From Chlamydiota bacterium (GTDB lineage Bacteria > Chlamydiota > Chlamydiia > Chlamydiales > SM23-39): 11,823 nucleotides of DNA. Shown here piece by piece: positions 1 through 7,469 of this stretch (position 1 is its first letter; every line of letters begins with the position of its first letter). Below the pieces are notes generated by a model, which made no database searches, was not told the origin of the DNA, and saw nothing but the letters and a program-made list of their open reading frames with translations. The position numbers were made by a program, and so were the translations under genes. Location: assembly GCA_021772165.1 (NCBI GenBank), contig JAJFMM010000081.1, positions 1 through 11,823 on the forward strand, given 5' to 3'.

Positions 1-384
1 AATCGTCTCAACATGCTTGCGATGGCCAATGAGGATGACGTGATAGCCCTTATCCGCATAGCGCTTGGCTGCTGAGTGCACTTTCGTAACAAGTCCGCAG
101 GTCGCATCGATCTGAAACAGATTGCGCTCTTTTGCTTCTTCTCTTACGGAGGGTGGGACTCCGTGGGCGGAAAAGATGATGCGGGAACCTTCCGGTACGT
201 CTTTCAGGTCTTCGACGAAAATTGCCCCCAGATTTTTGAGCTCTTCAACCACGTGGCGGTTGTGCACGATCTCATGCTTTACATAGATCGGGGCGCCCCA
301 AAGCTCCAGTGCGCGCTTGACTGTGTCAATCGCACGCTCTACTCCGGCACAAAATCCTCTGGGCTTAGATAAAAGAAGCTGCAT
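1..384 (-). CDS. ispH: 4-hydroxy-3-methylbut-2-enyl diphosphate reductase (IspH/LytB), N-terminal part, cut by window edge
   Basis: IspH is the iron-sulfur enzyme of the last step of the MEP isoprenoid pathway, reducing HMBPP to IPP and DMAPP in the cytoplasm. I read 128 codons on the minus strand from the ATG at 384. The family landmarks are visible in order: PRGFCAGVERAI near residue 8 with the first cluster cysteine, VKHEIVHNRHVV with a substrate-binding histidine, FSAHGV, and DATCGLVTKVH with the second cluster cysteine. The C-terminal half, including the third cluster cysteine, lies outside the window to the left. An in-frame ATG at 396 would add four residues, but the GGGG just upstream of 384 and the usual short lead before PRGFC favour 384. 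It follows the phosphatase gene by 58 bp with no clear terminator between, so it may be the last gene of that transcript. The identification is firm. Confidence 0.95.
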   Translation of the reverse strand, partial: MQLLLSKPRGFCAGVERAIDTVKRALELWGAPIYVKHEIVHNRHVVEELKNLGAIFVEDLKDVPEGSRIIFSAHGVPPSVREEAKERNLFQIDATCGLVTKVHSAAKRYADKGYHVILIGHRKHVETI

Positions 385-442
385 AAAAATCCCCATGAAA
401 AGGGAACAGAATAGCAGCCCTCAAGGAAGATCTGAAGTAAAT

Positions 443-907
443 TTATTTTTTGATGACTTGGTGCAAGAGTCCCTCGCAAGAATCGAGGATCATATCCATT
501 ACTCCTTCGAATCCGCTGCTCAGGTAGTAGGGATCGGGGATCTCCTGGTCCTTGAAACGCTTGCTATAGGCGGTGGCGAGCTGGACTTTTTCTCTCTCGC
601 TTTCGTTTGTTGCCTGGAGCTTAACCTGCTCCAGAACGGGACGATCCACGGCTAGGATCAGGTCATAGATTTCAAACATGTAGGGCTGGAATTGCTGCGA
701 CTGATGGTCGATCAAGATCTCATGCTTTTTAGCCACTTCGAACATTCTCTGGCTGGGGCGCTCTCCAACATGATGCCAGCCTACGCCGCAACTGTCGACG
801 TGGAGGCTCTCTGCAAGGCCGGCTTTCGCAGCCAGGTGGCGCAAGGCGGCTTCCAATGTGGGCGAGCGGCAGATGTTTGCCATGCAAACAAAGAGAACCG
901 AGATCAC
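443..907 (-). CDS. Low-molecular-weight protein tyrosine phosphatase
   Basis: A cytoplasmic phosphatase that removes phosphate from phosphotyrosine (or arginine in some relatives) through a cysteinyl-phosphate intermediate. The P-loop CX5R is at the N-terminus, C8 to R14 (CMANICRS), with Ala where most family members have Gly. The general acid Asp lies in the DPYY motif at 125-128. At 154 residues the protein is full family length. The start is GTG (907-905), which overlaps the TGA stop of the upstream kinase gene as GTGA; this coupling and the position of the P-loop right after the start decide the start codon. Being coupled to a kinase-fold gene suggests the two act on the same targets or on each other, which is inference. 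The family call is firm; the substrate is unknown. Confidence 0.92.
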   Translation of the reverse strand: MISVLFVCMANICRSPTLEAALRHLAAKAGLAESLHVDSCGVGWHHVGERPSQRMFEVAKKHEILIDHQSQQFQPYMFEIYDLILAVDRPVLEQVKLQATNESEREKVQLATAYSKRFKDQEIPDPYYLSSGFEGVMDMILDSCEGLLHQVIKK

Positions 908-2763
908 TGCGTATCTGCAGCGCAGCGGAATCCGTAGGTTCCATTGACTGCTCCGGGGTTATTGCGATGGCGGTGCGAGCAGCGAAGGTCCTCTTTCAAG
1001 CTCTTCCAGCAGCCACCTCGCAATACTCGATAAACGCCCTGTTGGGGCCCTGTTGGATTATCCGGCTCAACAACAGACGCATCATAATAGTTGTAGGCGT
1101 ACCAGTCCTCACACCATTCGTATACGTTGCCTGCAATATCATAGAGTCCAGAACCATTGGCGGGATAGCTCATCACGGAGGTCGTATCAGAGCTAAAGAA
1201 ATTCGCTTGGCTGCGCTCTATCTCTTTCCCTGTTGTGTAGACGCTCCCTTCTTGCCCACATGTCGCTGCAGCTTCCCACTCAGCTTCTGTCGGCAAGCGT
1301 TTGCCGATCCACTTTGCGTAGGCTGTCGCTCCGTACCAGGTAACGCCGACCACCGGATGGCGGGCATAACCCGATTCGATCACAAGCTTTCCTCCGCTGC
1401 GTTTAATACGCGAGTCGCGAAGACGGATGATATCATTGTTGTTGCTATCTTTCTCACCGCCCATCGCTTCCAAAAAGCGCACAAACTGCTCGTTGGTCAC
1501 AGGGTGCACGTCCATCGCGAAGCTAGAGAGTGTAACGGGATGTCTCGGCATCTCATCACGGGCGCCGCCATTGCCACCGCGCTGATAAATACCGTCAGGT
1601 ATCACGATCATCTCGGAGAGAATCGGCTCAACTTCTTTAATCTCAACTTTCTTCGGCACGTAGTGCGAGACGAGTAGATCGCGCTGGAATATCGCTCCAG
1701 GATCGGGCTCATATTCCGGACGAGCTATCTCGCCCGGTCGCAAGACCGGCTTGAGGGTTTCTTCGTGGCTCTCTTCTGTTTGCACAACTCCTGCTGCCGC
1801 AGGCTCTTCTTTGAATTCAAAGGCCATCTGTAGCGTGCTATCGAGCTTTTCTTCAATTTGAGAAAGTGAGAGTAGGTCCTCTCCTGACATTTTAGGTGCT
1901 TTGAGACACTCTTCCATCGCATGCACGAGATGCACAGGGCGCTCTCTTGGATGGGTCTGGAGGCAGCGCAGCACTAGATTGTCCCAGTTGCCTACAGCGT
2001 CCGGCAGCAATTTGGATGGTAGCTCAAAACAGCCTTCCGGCACTCTTCTGGCAAGCAGGTAGTAGGCAAGTGCTCCAAAAGAGTAGGTGTCGATCTTCTG
2101 ATCTCCTCCGCCTGTTTCTAGCGTTTTTTGCTCTGGCGCAAGAAATCCGAATGCACTGATGAACTGGTGGCAAGCGCGCATCGCTTGCTCTGAGGGGGAA
2201 AATGAGGTGGCCATCTGCTCACAGAGGCGAGAAAAGGAGATCCCCTCTCCTAAGAGTCTTGTCATGGCAAAATCAGAGAGCTGGATGCGCACTCCCTCTC
2301 CGTCAGCTTTGACGAGTAGGTTGGTCAGTTTCAGCGCTCCGTGGAAAAGCGGTCTGCCACCGAGGGTCTTCTCGTGAGCGTAATCGAGCGCTGAGGCTAC
2401 CTGTTGTAAGATAGAGATGTAATCGCCCTCAGAGAGAGAGCGGCCCTTCAAGCTCAAGTAGCGCTCGAGGTGCATCGTTTCTCCCAAGGAATCGACGATC
2501 GGATCCATCACAAGAAAATAGCGCCCCTCGGCACAAGTGACATTGTGAATTTTAACGATGTTGGGGTGATCGAGAAGTGCAATGCTATGGACATCTTCTT
2601 CCAAACGCCGCAAAAAGGCAGCGTCGGAACAGATCGACTCCGGCAGTACTTTCAAAGCATAGGGCTTCTTGATAAATCGGTGTTCAGCAAGGTACACATC
2701 GCCGAATGCTCCCGATCCCAGAAGTCTTTGCAGGTTATAATCGCCTAAATTTTCCAAGTGCAT
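904..2763 (-). CDS. pkn1: Pkn1-like protein: Ser/Thr kinase-fold domain fused to FGE-sulfatase-like domain
   Basis: A 619-residue two-domain protein. The N-terminal kinase fold has a Gly-rich loop GSGAFGDVY (16-24), the ATP-binding Lys38 in YALKVL, and an APE motif (209-211). The catalytic loop reads HGALKLTN (141-148) instead of HRDLKPxN, so the usual catalytic Asp is Ala, and DFG reads DFA (164-166). After a Glu-rich linker (about 293-380) comes an FGE-sulfatase-like domain (384 to the end) with HPVTNEQF, RLPTEAEWE, GNVYEWCEDW and RVLRGGCW; the closely spaced catalytic cysteine pair of true formylglycine-generating enzymes is not evident. The architecture matches chlamydial Pkn1, which is of similar length as I remember. 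I place the start at ATG 2763, preceded by GGGGGA at good spacing, rather than at an in-frame TTG at 2775. No signal peptide or membrane segment is seen. Catalytic activity is doubtful from the sequence alone. Confidence 0.88.
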   Translation of the reverse strand: MHLENLGDYNLQRLLGSGAFGDVYLAEHRFIKKPYALKVLPESICSDAAFLRRLEEDVHSIALLDHPNIVKIHNVTCAEGRYFLVMDPIVDSLGETMHLERYLSLKGRSLSEGDYISILQQVASALDYAHEKTLGGRPLFHGALKLTNLLVKADGEGVRIQLSDFAMTRLLGEGISFSRLCEQMATSFSPSEQAMRACHQFISAFGFLAPEQKTLETGGGDQKIDTYSFGALAYYLLARRVPEGCFELPSKLLPDAVGNWDNLVLRCLQTHPRERPVHLVHAMEECLKAPKMSGEDLLSLSQIEEKLDSTLQMAFEFKEEPAAAGVVQTEESHEETLKPVLRPGEIARPEYEPDPGAIFQRDLLVSHYVPKKVEIKEVEPILSEMIVIPDGIYQRGGNGGARDEMPRHPVTLSSFAMDVHPVTNEQFVRFLEAMGGEKDSNNNDIIRLRDSRIKRSGGKLVIESGYARHPVVGVTWYGATAYAKWIGKRLPTEAEWEAAATCGQEGSVYTTGKEIERSQANFFSSDTTSVMSYPANGSGLYDIAGNVYEWCEDWYAYNYYDASVVEPDNPTGPQQGVYRVLRGGCWKSLKEDLRCSHRHRNNPGAVNGTYGFRCAADTQ

Positions 2764-2832
2764 AACATCCCCCAAAACATGGAATGATAGAAATGTGTCC
2801 CATTCTATGCAATGAGAAGAGAAAATTTACTT

Positions 2833-3240
2833 CTAAAACACACCTAAAAACTTAGCAAAGTAGTACGCAACAACCGCAAGAAGAACGAATGCACCGCCCC
2901 AGAGCAAATTGGGCATCCAGCGCACTCCACCATGAGGACTTCCTCGCGCTTCCAGAGTTCCTATCCCGTAAGCAAAATCTTGCTTTTCAGGCGGCATTCG
3001 GAAGGCATCTGGATATTCCTGGTTCAATTTATCGTTGTCAAATCCGAGAAATCCAGCATATTGGCGGATAAATCCAAGTGCATATGCATTCGATAGAAAG
3101 TTACCGATACGCCCTTCTTCGATCGCCTGCAGATACATCTGTCGGATGGAAGTTGCGTTCTCCACCTCTTTCAAAGAAAGATTCATTTCCTCTCTCTTGG
3201 AGCGGAAATGCTCCCCCATTACTTTGATCTCTTCGCTCAT
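2833..3240 (-). CDS. rodZ: RodZ-like cell-shape protein, short chlamydial form (HTH plus one membrane segment)
   Basis: RodZ links the MreB cytoskeleton to the membrane and the peptidoglycan synthesis machinery. The 135-residue product has an N-terminal Xre/HTH_25-type helix-turn-helix (about 9-68: GEHFRSKREEMNLSLKEVE, then YLQAIEEG and GFIRQYAGFLGFD), a short proline-containing linker, and one hydrophobic segment (about 112-133) followed by only a few residues. The large periplasmic domain of E. coli RodZ is absent; known chlamydial RodZ is likewise short. I chose ATG 3240 (MSEEIKVMGEHF) over an in-frame ATG at 3273, because the HTH begins just after it and the extra upstream residues do not resemble the family. 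It is divergent from rnhC and lies 69 bp upstream of the kinase gene on the same strand, so it probably heads that transcript. Confidence 0.85.
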   Translation of the reverse strand: MSEEIKVMGEHFRSKREEMNLSLKEVENATSIRQMYLQAIEEGRIGNFLSNAYALGFIRQYAGFLGFDNDKLNQEYPDAFRMPPEKQDFAYGIGTLEARGSPHGGVRWMPNLLWGGAFVLLAVVAYYFAKFLGVF

Positions 3241-3271
3241 AAAATTTTGCGGTCCCCCGAATTTGTATCGC

Positions 3272-3313
3272 ATTCTACCAAACTCGACATTTAGATGCCA
3301 TTCGAGTTAGAAT
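3272..3313. promoter_or_regulatory. Divergent promoter region with dyad, rodZ-like / rnhC
   Basis: Between the two divergent starts I see a plus-strand sigma-70-like pair, TCGACA (3284-3289) and TAGAAT (3308-3313) with an 18-bp spacer, and a minus-strand -10-like TAGAAT (3277-3272) with only a weak -35. Centred between them is a perfect 7-bp inverted repeat, AACTCGA (3281-3287) and TCGAGTT (3302-3308), with a 14-bp spacer, overlapping the plus-strand -35. If the plus -10 is real, transcription would start about 3 bases before the rnhC ATG, giving a nearly leaderless message; no Shine-Dalgarno is seen there. The promoters are motif-based guesses; the dyad is exact. Confidence 0.4.
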
Positions 3314-3322
3314 AGCTTTTCC

Positions 3323-4222
3323 ATGAAACCGTCCACATTTACTGCCAAAATCTTACCGGAGCAGATCGCCAAGCTGCAAGCTGACTTGGAAGAGCAGGGC
3401 TTTACCTTTACCAAACCGGTGCATACCGTATTCTCGGCGAAGAAGAAGGGCGTTGTCTGCACCTTATATGAGTCGGGCAGCCTGGTGGTTCAGGGAAAAG
3501 AGATGGGCGAATTCATCGAGTTCTATCTCGAGCCGGAAGTGCTCAACGAATTTAAGTTCTCCCATCCCGATGTAGATCTCGACCTCTCTGCCCGCATCGG
3601 CCTGGATGAGGCGGGTAAAGGCGATTTTTTCGGTCCCCTTTGCATCGGCGGCGTCTATGCCGACGAGGATGGAATTCGCAAACTCCGAGAGCTGGGCGTC
3701 CGAGATAGTAAGCGCTTTTCAGACGAATCGATCCTCAAACTCGCACGCAAGATCCGCGCGGCCTTTCCTTACACCGTCATCCGCCTTTTTCCTCAGAAAT
3801 ACAATGAGCTCTACGGGCGTTTCAAGAATCTCAACCGTCTTCTCGCTTGGGCGCACGCCTCTGCACTGGGTGACTTGAGTCAGAAAACGGGCTGTAAAAA
3901 AGCGATTCTCGACCAGTTTGCCGATCGCAAGGTTGCAGAACAGGCTCTGCAGCAAAAACGGATCGAGGTCGAGTTAATACAGCGCGTACGCGGAGAGGCT
4001 GATCCTGTTGTCGCAGCGGCTTCCATTTTAGCTCGCGCAGGGTTTCTTGAAGGAATGGAAACGCTGAGCCAGGAAATCGGCTCTGTTTTGCCAAAAGGCG
4101 CTGGAAAACCTGTCTTAACTGCCGGCGTAAAACTGGTAGTAAAACATGGTCCGGATGTGCTAGAAAAAGTGGCGAAGACCCACTTCAAAACAAAGGGTGA
4201 AATCCTTGCTAGAGTCACTTAG
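3323..4222 (+). CDS. rnhC: Ribonuclease HIII
   Basis: Cleaves the RNA strand of RNA-DNA hybrids (R-loops, primers) in the cytoplasm. The 299-residue product has the N-terminal extension typical of RNase HIII (about 1-85, with TLYESGSLVVQGK), then the RNase H core: RIGLDEAGKGDFFGPL (91-106) giving D95 and E96, DSKRFSDE (128-135), LDQFADRK with D197, and EADPVVAAASILAR (225-238) with D227. These acidic residues fit the metal-binding site of the family. Length is normal. The start ATG at 3323 lies ten bases after a TAGAAT box and lacks an evident ribosome binding site. The gene is divergent from the rodZ-like gene, as I recall for CT008/CT009 in C. trachomatis, and its 3' end overlaps or abuts recN. 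Confidence 0.93.
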   Translation: MKPSTFTAKILPEQIAKLQADLEEQGFTFTKPVHTVFSAKKKGVVCTLYESGSLVVQGKEMGEFIEFYLEPEVLNEFKFSHPDVDLDLSARIGLDEAGKGDFFGPLCIGGVYADEDGIRKLRELGVRDSKRFSDESILKLARKIRAAFPYTVIRLFPQKYNELYGRFKNLNRLLAWAHASALGDLSQKTGCKKAILDQFADRKVAEQALQQKRIEVELIQRVRGEADPVVAAASILARAGFLEGMETLSQEIGSVLPKGAGKPVLTAGVKLVVKHGPDVLEKVAKTHFKTKGEILARVT

Positions 4223-5759
4223 GATTGAAAACCTTATTCTGATCCGCCACACCGAAATCCACTTCGGCAAAGGGCTCAATATTCTCACAGGCGAAACTGG
4301 CTCGGGAAAATCCGCTGTCCTCACTGCCATTCGGCTGCTCGCCGGAGAAAAAGCAGACGCTCAACTCCTCTCAGATCCAACGAAGCCCGCCATCATTGAA
4401 GGTAAAATCCTCTTTCAAAAGCTAGCGATTCCAGAACTCGATCTTTTTGGCGATCAGCAAACCTGCACGATCCGTCGAGAAATTCTTCCCTCCGGTAAAA
4501 GCCGCGCGTTTTTTGAGGGTCGTCTCATTGGTATAGTGCAATTGAAAAAACTCGTCAGGGACGCGATCGAGTTTGCCAATCAGAGCGGAGTTAGAGAGAT
4601 TCTCTCCTCAGCATCGCAGCGCGACCTCCTCGATCTCTGGGCAGGCGCTGACACCTCTCGCATCGCCTATGCCAAGCAGCTCTCCTTAACAGCAGAGCTC
4701 GATCGCTTGAAAGAGGAGAAAAAAAGCGCCCACCTCTCCTTGGAATTTGCCCAGCTACAGATCGGAGACATCGAAGAAGTTAACTGGAAACTGGGCGAAG
4801 AAGAGACGCTGACAGAAGAGCACAAAAACCAGGCCAACGCTGCAGATACGACGCAGACACTCTCCTCGGTGCTAAGCGAGCTCAGCGAAAACTCCCTCTC
4901 ATCGAAGCTGCGCAAGCTGGCCAACCAGCTTCCCAAAAATGAAGCCGCAGCGCTGCTCACGAGTGCATCTGTCGAGGTCATGGAAGCAGAAAGACTCATA
5001 GAAACCTCTTTGGGGCAATGCGAGCCCGATCCGCACCGCCTCGAAATGATTGAAAAGAGAATTGCTCAGATCGAGAAGATCAAAAGAAAGTATGGGCGGA
5101 CACTCATTGAGGTCGACGAGCGGATGCAGACGCTCAAACAGCAAGTCACCGGCTTTGAGCAGATCGATGATAGAATCGAAGCTGCTGAAGCAGAGCAGCT
5201 GCACTTAAGACAGAAAAATCAAGAGATAGCAGACGAGCTCTCCCTCCTGCGTCAGAAGCAGAGCCTCTCTCTCCAAGAGGAGCTTTTAACAGAGCTCAAA
5301 TCTCTCCACCTACCCCATGCGCGCTTCGAAATCTCTTTAGAAACAAAGCCCCTCGGCCCCGATGGATGCGATTGCGTACGCTTTCTTTTCTCCGCCAATC
5401 CAGGCCAACCTCTTCAGCCCCTCGAAGAGTGCGCCAGCGGAGGAGAGCAGTCGCGCATCTTTTTCGCGCTGAAAAGCGTCATGGCAAAAAAAGAAGAGAG
5501 AGACTGTCTAGTCCTCGATGAGATCGACAGCAATGTCGGCGGCGTCGCGGCGTCAATTTTAGGCCAAAAGCTGCAAACTCTCGGCCAAGAGCGTCAACTG
5601 ATCTGCATTACTCACTTCGTGCAGGCTGCACAATATGCAACGCTACACTTTCTCGTAGAAAAAAGTTCTAGCGCATCAGATGCTGTAACAACAGTTCGTC
5701 TTCTCAATGATGAAGAGAAACGATGCGAATATCAGAGAATGATGGGTAATCAGAAATAG
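4206..5759 (+). CDS. recN: DNA repair protein RecN (SMC-like ATPase)
   Basis: RecN is an SMC-type ATPase that acts in double-strand break repair, holding DNA ends or sister chromatids together. Residue numbers count from TTG 4206. Seen are the N-terminal ESLRIENLILI with Walker A GETGSGKS (29-36), a long Glu/Lys/Leu-rich coiled-coil region (about 160-365), the ABC signature ASGGEQSRIFFALK (from about 410), Walker B CLVLDEID (434-441) and the switch histidine in ICITHF. At 517 residues it is slightly shorter than typical RecN (about 550). The start is uncertain: TTG 4206 has the upstream GGGTGA at about 5-base spacing and gives the usual family beginning, while GTG 4197 would add three residues; both start inside or at the end of rnhC, so translation is probably coupled. 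The outer membrane protein gene follows after 57 bp. Confidence 0.92.
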   Translation: MLESLRIENLILIRHTEIHFGKGLNILTGETGSGKSAVLTAIRLLAGEKADAQLLSDPTKPAIIEGKILFQKLAIPELDLFGDQQTCTIRREILPSGKSRAFFEGRLIGIVQLKKLVRDAIEFANQSGVREILSSASQRDLLDLWAGADTSRIAYAKQLSLTAELDRLKEEKKSAHLSLEFAQLQIGDIEEVNWKLGEEETLTEEHKNQANAADTTQTLSSVLSELSENSLSSKLRKLANQLPKNEAAALLTSASVEVMEAERLIETSLGQCEPDPHRLEMIEKRIAQIEKIKRKYGRTLIEVDERMQTLKQQVTGFEQIDDRIEAAEAEQLHLRQKNQEIADELSLLRQKQSLSLQEELLTELKSLHLPHARFEISLETKPLGPDGCDCVRFLFSANPGQPLQPLEECASGGEQSRIFFALKSVMAKKEERDCLVLDEIDSNVGGVAASILGQKLQTLGQERQLICITHFVQAAQYATLHFLVEKSSSASDAVTTVRLLNDEEKRCEYQRMMGNQK

Positions 5760-5816
5760 GTTCCTCATTGAAAGGATTTGTTGAAACAGCTAGGATCAAG
5801 AATTTGGACTGGCCCA

Positions 5817-6707
5817 ATGCGCTTTAATAAGCTTACAGCTGCTTTTCTAGCCTCTTTTTTAAGTCTCAGCTCACTTCACGCTGAGGAAGAAGAACATGTC
5901 TACACATACTGGGAAATTCATCCTTGGCATGTTGGCGGGCAATTTCTTCGTGTAGGAAAAGCTGATTGCAGACGCAATCAGGGTCACATGTACTATCGAA
6001 AGACCCAAGCTTTCACTCAAATTCTCCTGCCGATCAACTACGACAATTTCTTCATCCCGCGCATCGAGTATAACAACGTATCGTTCGATTGGAGCCGAAA
6101 CCCCAATTTCAACCAGAAGAACTTTAATGTCCTACAGTCCAGCTTAGCATTTTATACAACCGCCTTAGACGAGTGGAAGTGGATTGCGCGCTTTGACTAC
6201 AACCTGCAGCTCGATCACATGAAGCATCCCGGAAAATACAGTCTCTACAATGGACTACTCTGGGGAGCCTTAAAAATTCACCGGAAATGGCACTACCATG
6301 TAGGCGGTTTGGGCTATGTTGGACTCGAAGGTGGAACCTTCTACCCAATTATCGGCGCTGACTTCGCACCTAATAAGCACTGGTTTTTCCAAGCACTCTT
6401 CCCAATCAACTACTCGGCCGAATACAAAAAGGAGCGCTGGACGTTCGCCTTTAAAATTCGTCCGGTAAAAGAGCGTCTGCGAAGCGGACCGAATGAGCCG
6501 GTACCGAAATCGGTCTTTAGCTACGCCGCCTACGGTAGTGAGATCAATGTGAGCTATGATATTCCGCTCCGCTTGAATGCAGAGATCTACGGAGGGGTAA
6601 ACTACGGTGGAAAATTCTATGTGAAAGATGGCCATGGCCACAATGCGACGTATGTAAACTTCGGAGCAGCCCCCTACTTTGGGGCCGCTCTCGACTTTGG
6701 TTTCTAA
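5817..6707 (+). CDS. Secreted beta-barrel-type outer membrane protein, unknown function
   Basis: From ATG 5817 the product has 296 residues. It begins with a classic signal peptide: basic start MRFNK, a hydrophobic stretch, and cleavage after LHA before EEEEH. The mature part is rich in Tyr, Trp, Phe, Asn and Gly in alternating patterns and ends in phenylalanine (ALDFGF), as outer membrane beta-barrels do. One cysteine is near the mature N-terminus (KADC). I do not recognise a named family. A TTG at 5781 has a better placed AAAGGA and would give a longer, still basic, leader; it remains a possible start. The last 41 bp up to 6700 are repeated exactly at 10260-10300, so the 3' end of this gene is the left boundary of the accessory island, and its final codons are probably supplied by the inserted DNA. 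Confidence 0.75.
   Translation: MRFNKLTAAFLASFLSLSSLHAEEEEHVYTYWEIHPWHVGGQFLRVGKADCRRNQGHMYYRKTQAFTQILLPINYDNFFIPRIEYNNVSFDWSRNPNFNQKNFNVLQSSLAFYTTALDEWKWIARFDYNLQLDHMKHPGKYSLYNGLLWGALKIHRKWHYHVGGLGYVGLEGGTFYPIIGADFAPNKHWFFQALFPINYSAEYKKERWTFAFKIRPVKERLRSGPNEPVPKSVFSYAAYGSEINVSYDIPLRLNAEIYGGVNYGGKFYVKDGHGHNATYVNFGAAPYFGAALDFGF
6660..6700 (+). repeat. Left 41-bp direct repeat (att-like), inside the 3' end of the outer membrane protein gene
   Basis: These 41 bases are identical to 10260-10300. They start TTCGGAGCAGCCCCC, end TCGACTTTGG, and encode FGAAPYFGAALDFG of the outer membrane protein. Just outside, the two copies differ: here the gene ends GGT TTC TAA, while the right copy reads GGA TTT TAA. 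Both the exact identity and the frame-preserving end are read directly from the sequence; the role as an attachment site is inferred. Confidence 0.85.
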
Positions 6708-6731
6708 AAAGCACCAAATTTTCTCTAAAAC

Positions 6732-6746
6732 GCCTCAAGAAGAGGC
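6732..6746. terminator. Small hairpin between convergent genes, possible terminator for the minus-strand pair
   Basis: GCCTC, five-base loop AAGAA, GAGGC. Read on the minus strand the stem is followed by GTTTT, so it could end transcription of the two small minus-strand island genes; on the plus strand no T-run follows. A 5-bp stem is weak, so this is tentative. Confidence 0.35.
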
Positions 6747-6759
6747 ATTGTAAAATGCT

Positions 6760-7128
6760 CTATTCTTGATTTCGATATCTTTGAAATACGGCTTGATCAA
6801 GGATTTTAGATACACCAACTAAAGCAGCTATTCGACATGTCAACCCAAAGCTACCAAGATCTTTCATCAAATGGTAAGCTGGAGCCCACATTTCCTTATT
6901 GATCCATAAGATTGAACACAAACCTCTCTCATGTGGATCTTGACAAAACCTGTCGTAACGATCAGCAGTTGTAGTAGCTAAATCATTTATCATGGCTAAA
7001 GCAACCCAAGTGCCTGCAAAATATACTGCAGCTGTCACTAATCGGTCCACTTGGAGTTGATGATTTTTAGATTCAAGTGGCTTAATCTGTATGACTTTGT
7101 CAAGACTATTAGCTGGTTGTATTTTCAT
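6760..7128 (-). CDS. Small membrane protein of unknown function, island gene
   Basis: I do not recognise this 122-residue protein. It has a polar N-terminus (1-28), one convincing hydrophobic segment (about 30-50: VTAAVYFAGTWVALAMI), a polar stretch with two cysteines (C62, C71) around DPHERGLCS, and a weaker hydrophobic segment near 95-112. There is no cleavable signal peptide. Its ATG overlaps the TGA stop of the preceding minus-strand gene as ATGA, so the two are almost certainly translated from one message and may form a pair. It converges on the outer membrane protein gene. Being a real gene is supported by the coupled start; function is unknown. Confidence 0.6.
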   Translation of the reverse strand: MKIQPANSLDKVIQIKPLESKNHQLQVDRLVTAAVYFAGTWVALAMINDLATTTADRYDRFCQDPHERGLCSILWINKEMWAPAYHLMKDLGSFGLTCRIAALVGVSKILDQAVFQRYRNQE

Positions 7129-7469
7129 ATTTTCACATATTTTAAATATTCACTCACATCTCCCTGATGCTTACTCCAGTCCATTTTCGCAAAAACATCA
7201 ACTATGAATGCTGCACCAACCCATCCAGTTACACTTTCTCCACCGCAATAAGTTGCTATGGAAAGTAGAGTTGTATAACAAGGAAAGTCACTTTTTTCTT
7301 GGCAACCCAGTTTTTGGTATCTGAGACTAACTTTCTCACACATAGGAGAAAATAATATTTTATTTGCTGCATATGCTGCTGACATAGCAGCTACCACAGG
7401 TGCAGCCACAGCTACAGCGCCTCCAGCGCCAGCTGCCATAACAGCTCCACCTACTGCTGGTACTCCCAT
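7125..7469 (-). CDS. Small Gly/Ala-rich hydrophobic protein, island gene
   Basis: A 114-residue protein of no recognised family. The N-terminus (about 4-36) is a long run of Gly, Ala and Val with a central proline, which could form a membrane hairpin or a pore-like segment; a second hydrophobic stretch lies at about 66-93. Four cysteines (44, 56, 64, 75) sit in the loop and the second stretch. The two-lobed hydrophobicity is reminiscent of chlamydial inclusion membrane (Inc) proteins or of small membrane-active peptides, but neither is shown. A strong AAGGAG (7481-7476) lies 6 bases before the ATG. The stop overlaps the next gene as ATGA. It is divergent from the plus-strand island genes across 234 bp of A+T-rich DNA. 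Confidence 0.62.
   Translation of the reverse strand: MGVPAVGGAVMAAGAGGAVAVAAPVVAAMSAAYAANKILFSPMCEKVSLRYQKLGCQEKSDFPCYTTLLSIATYCGGESVTGWVGAAFIVDVFAKMDWSKHQGDVSEYLKYVKI

Noticed and set aside
385..442. Terminator between the phosphatase gene and ispH
   Set aside because: No stem of useful length was found in this gap; the T-rich run belongs to the end of the phosphatase gene region without a hairpin.
856..1677. Long plus-strand open frame (273 codons) opposite the kinase gene
   Set aside because: It is antisense to the well-supported FGE-like domain, its protein has no recognisable features, and the minus-strand frame carries clear conserved motifs.
4667..5204. Minus-strand open frames opposite recN
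   Set aside because: Ser/Leu-rich shadows of the Glu/Arg-rich coiled-coil coding region with no start signals or family features.
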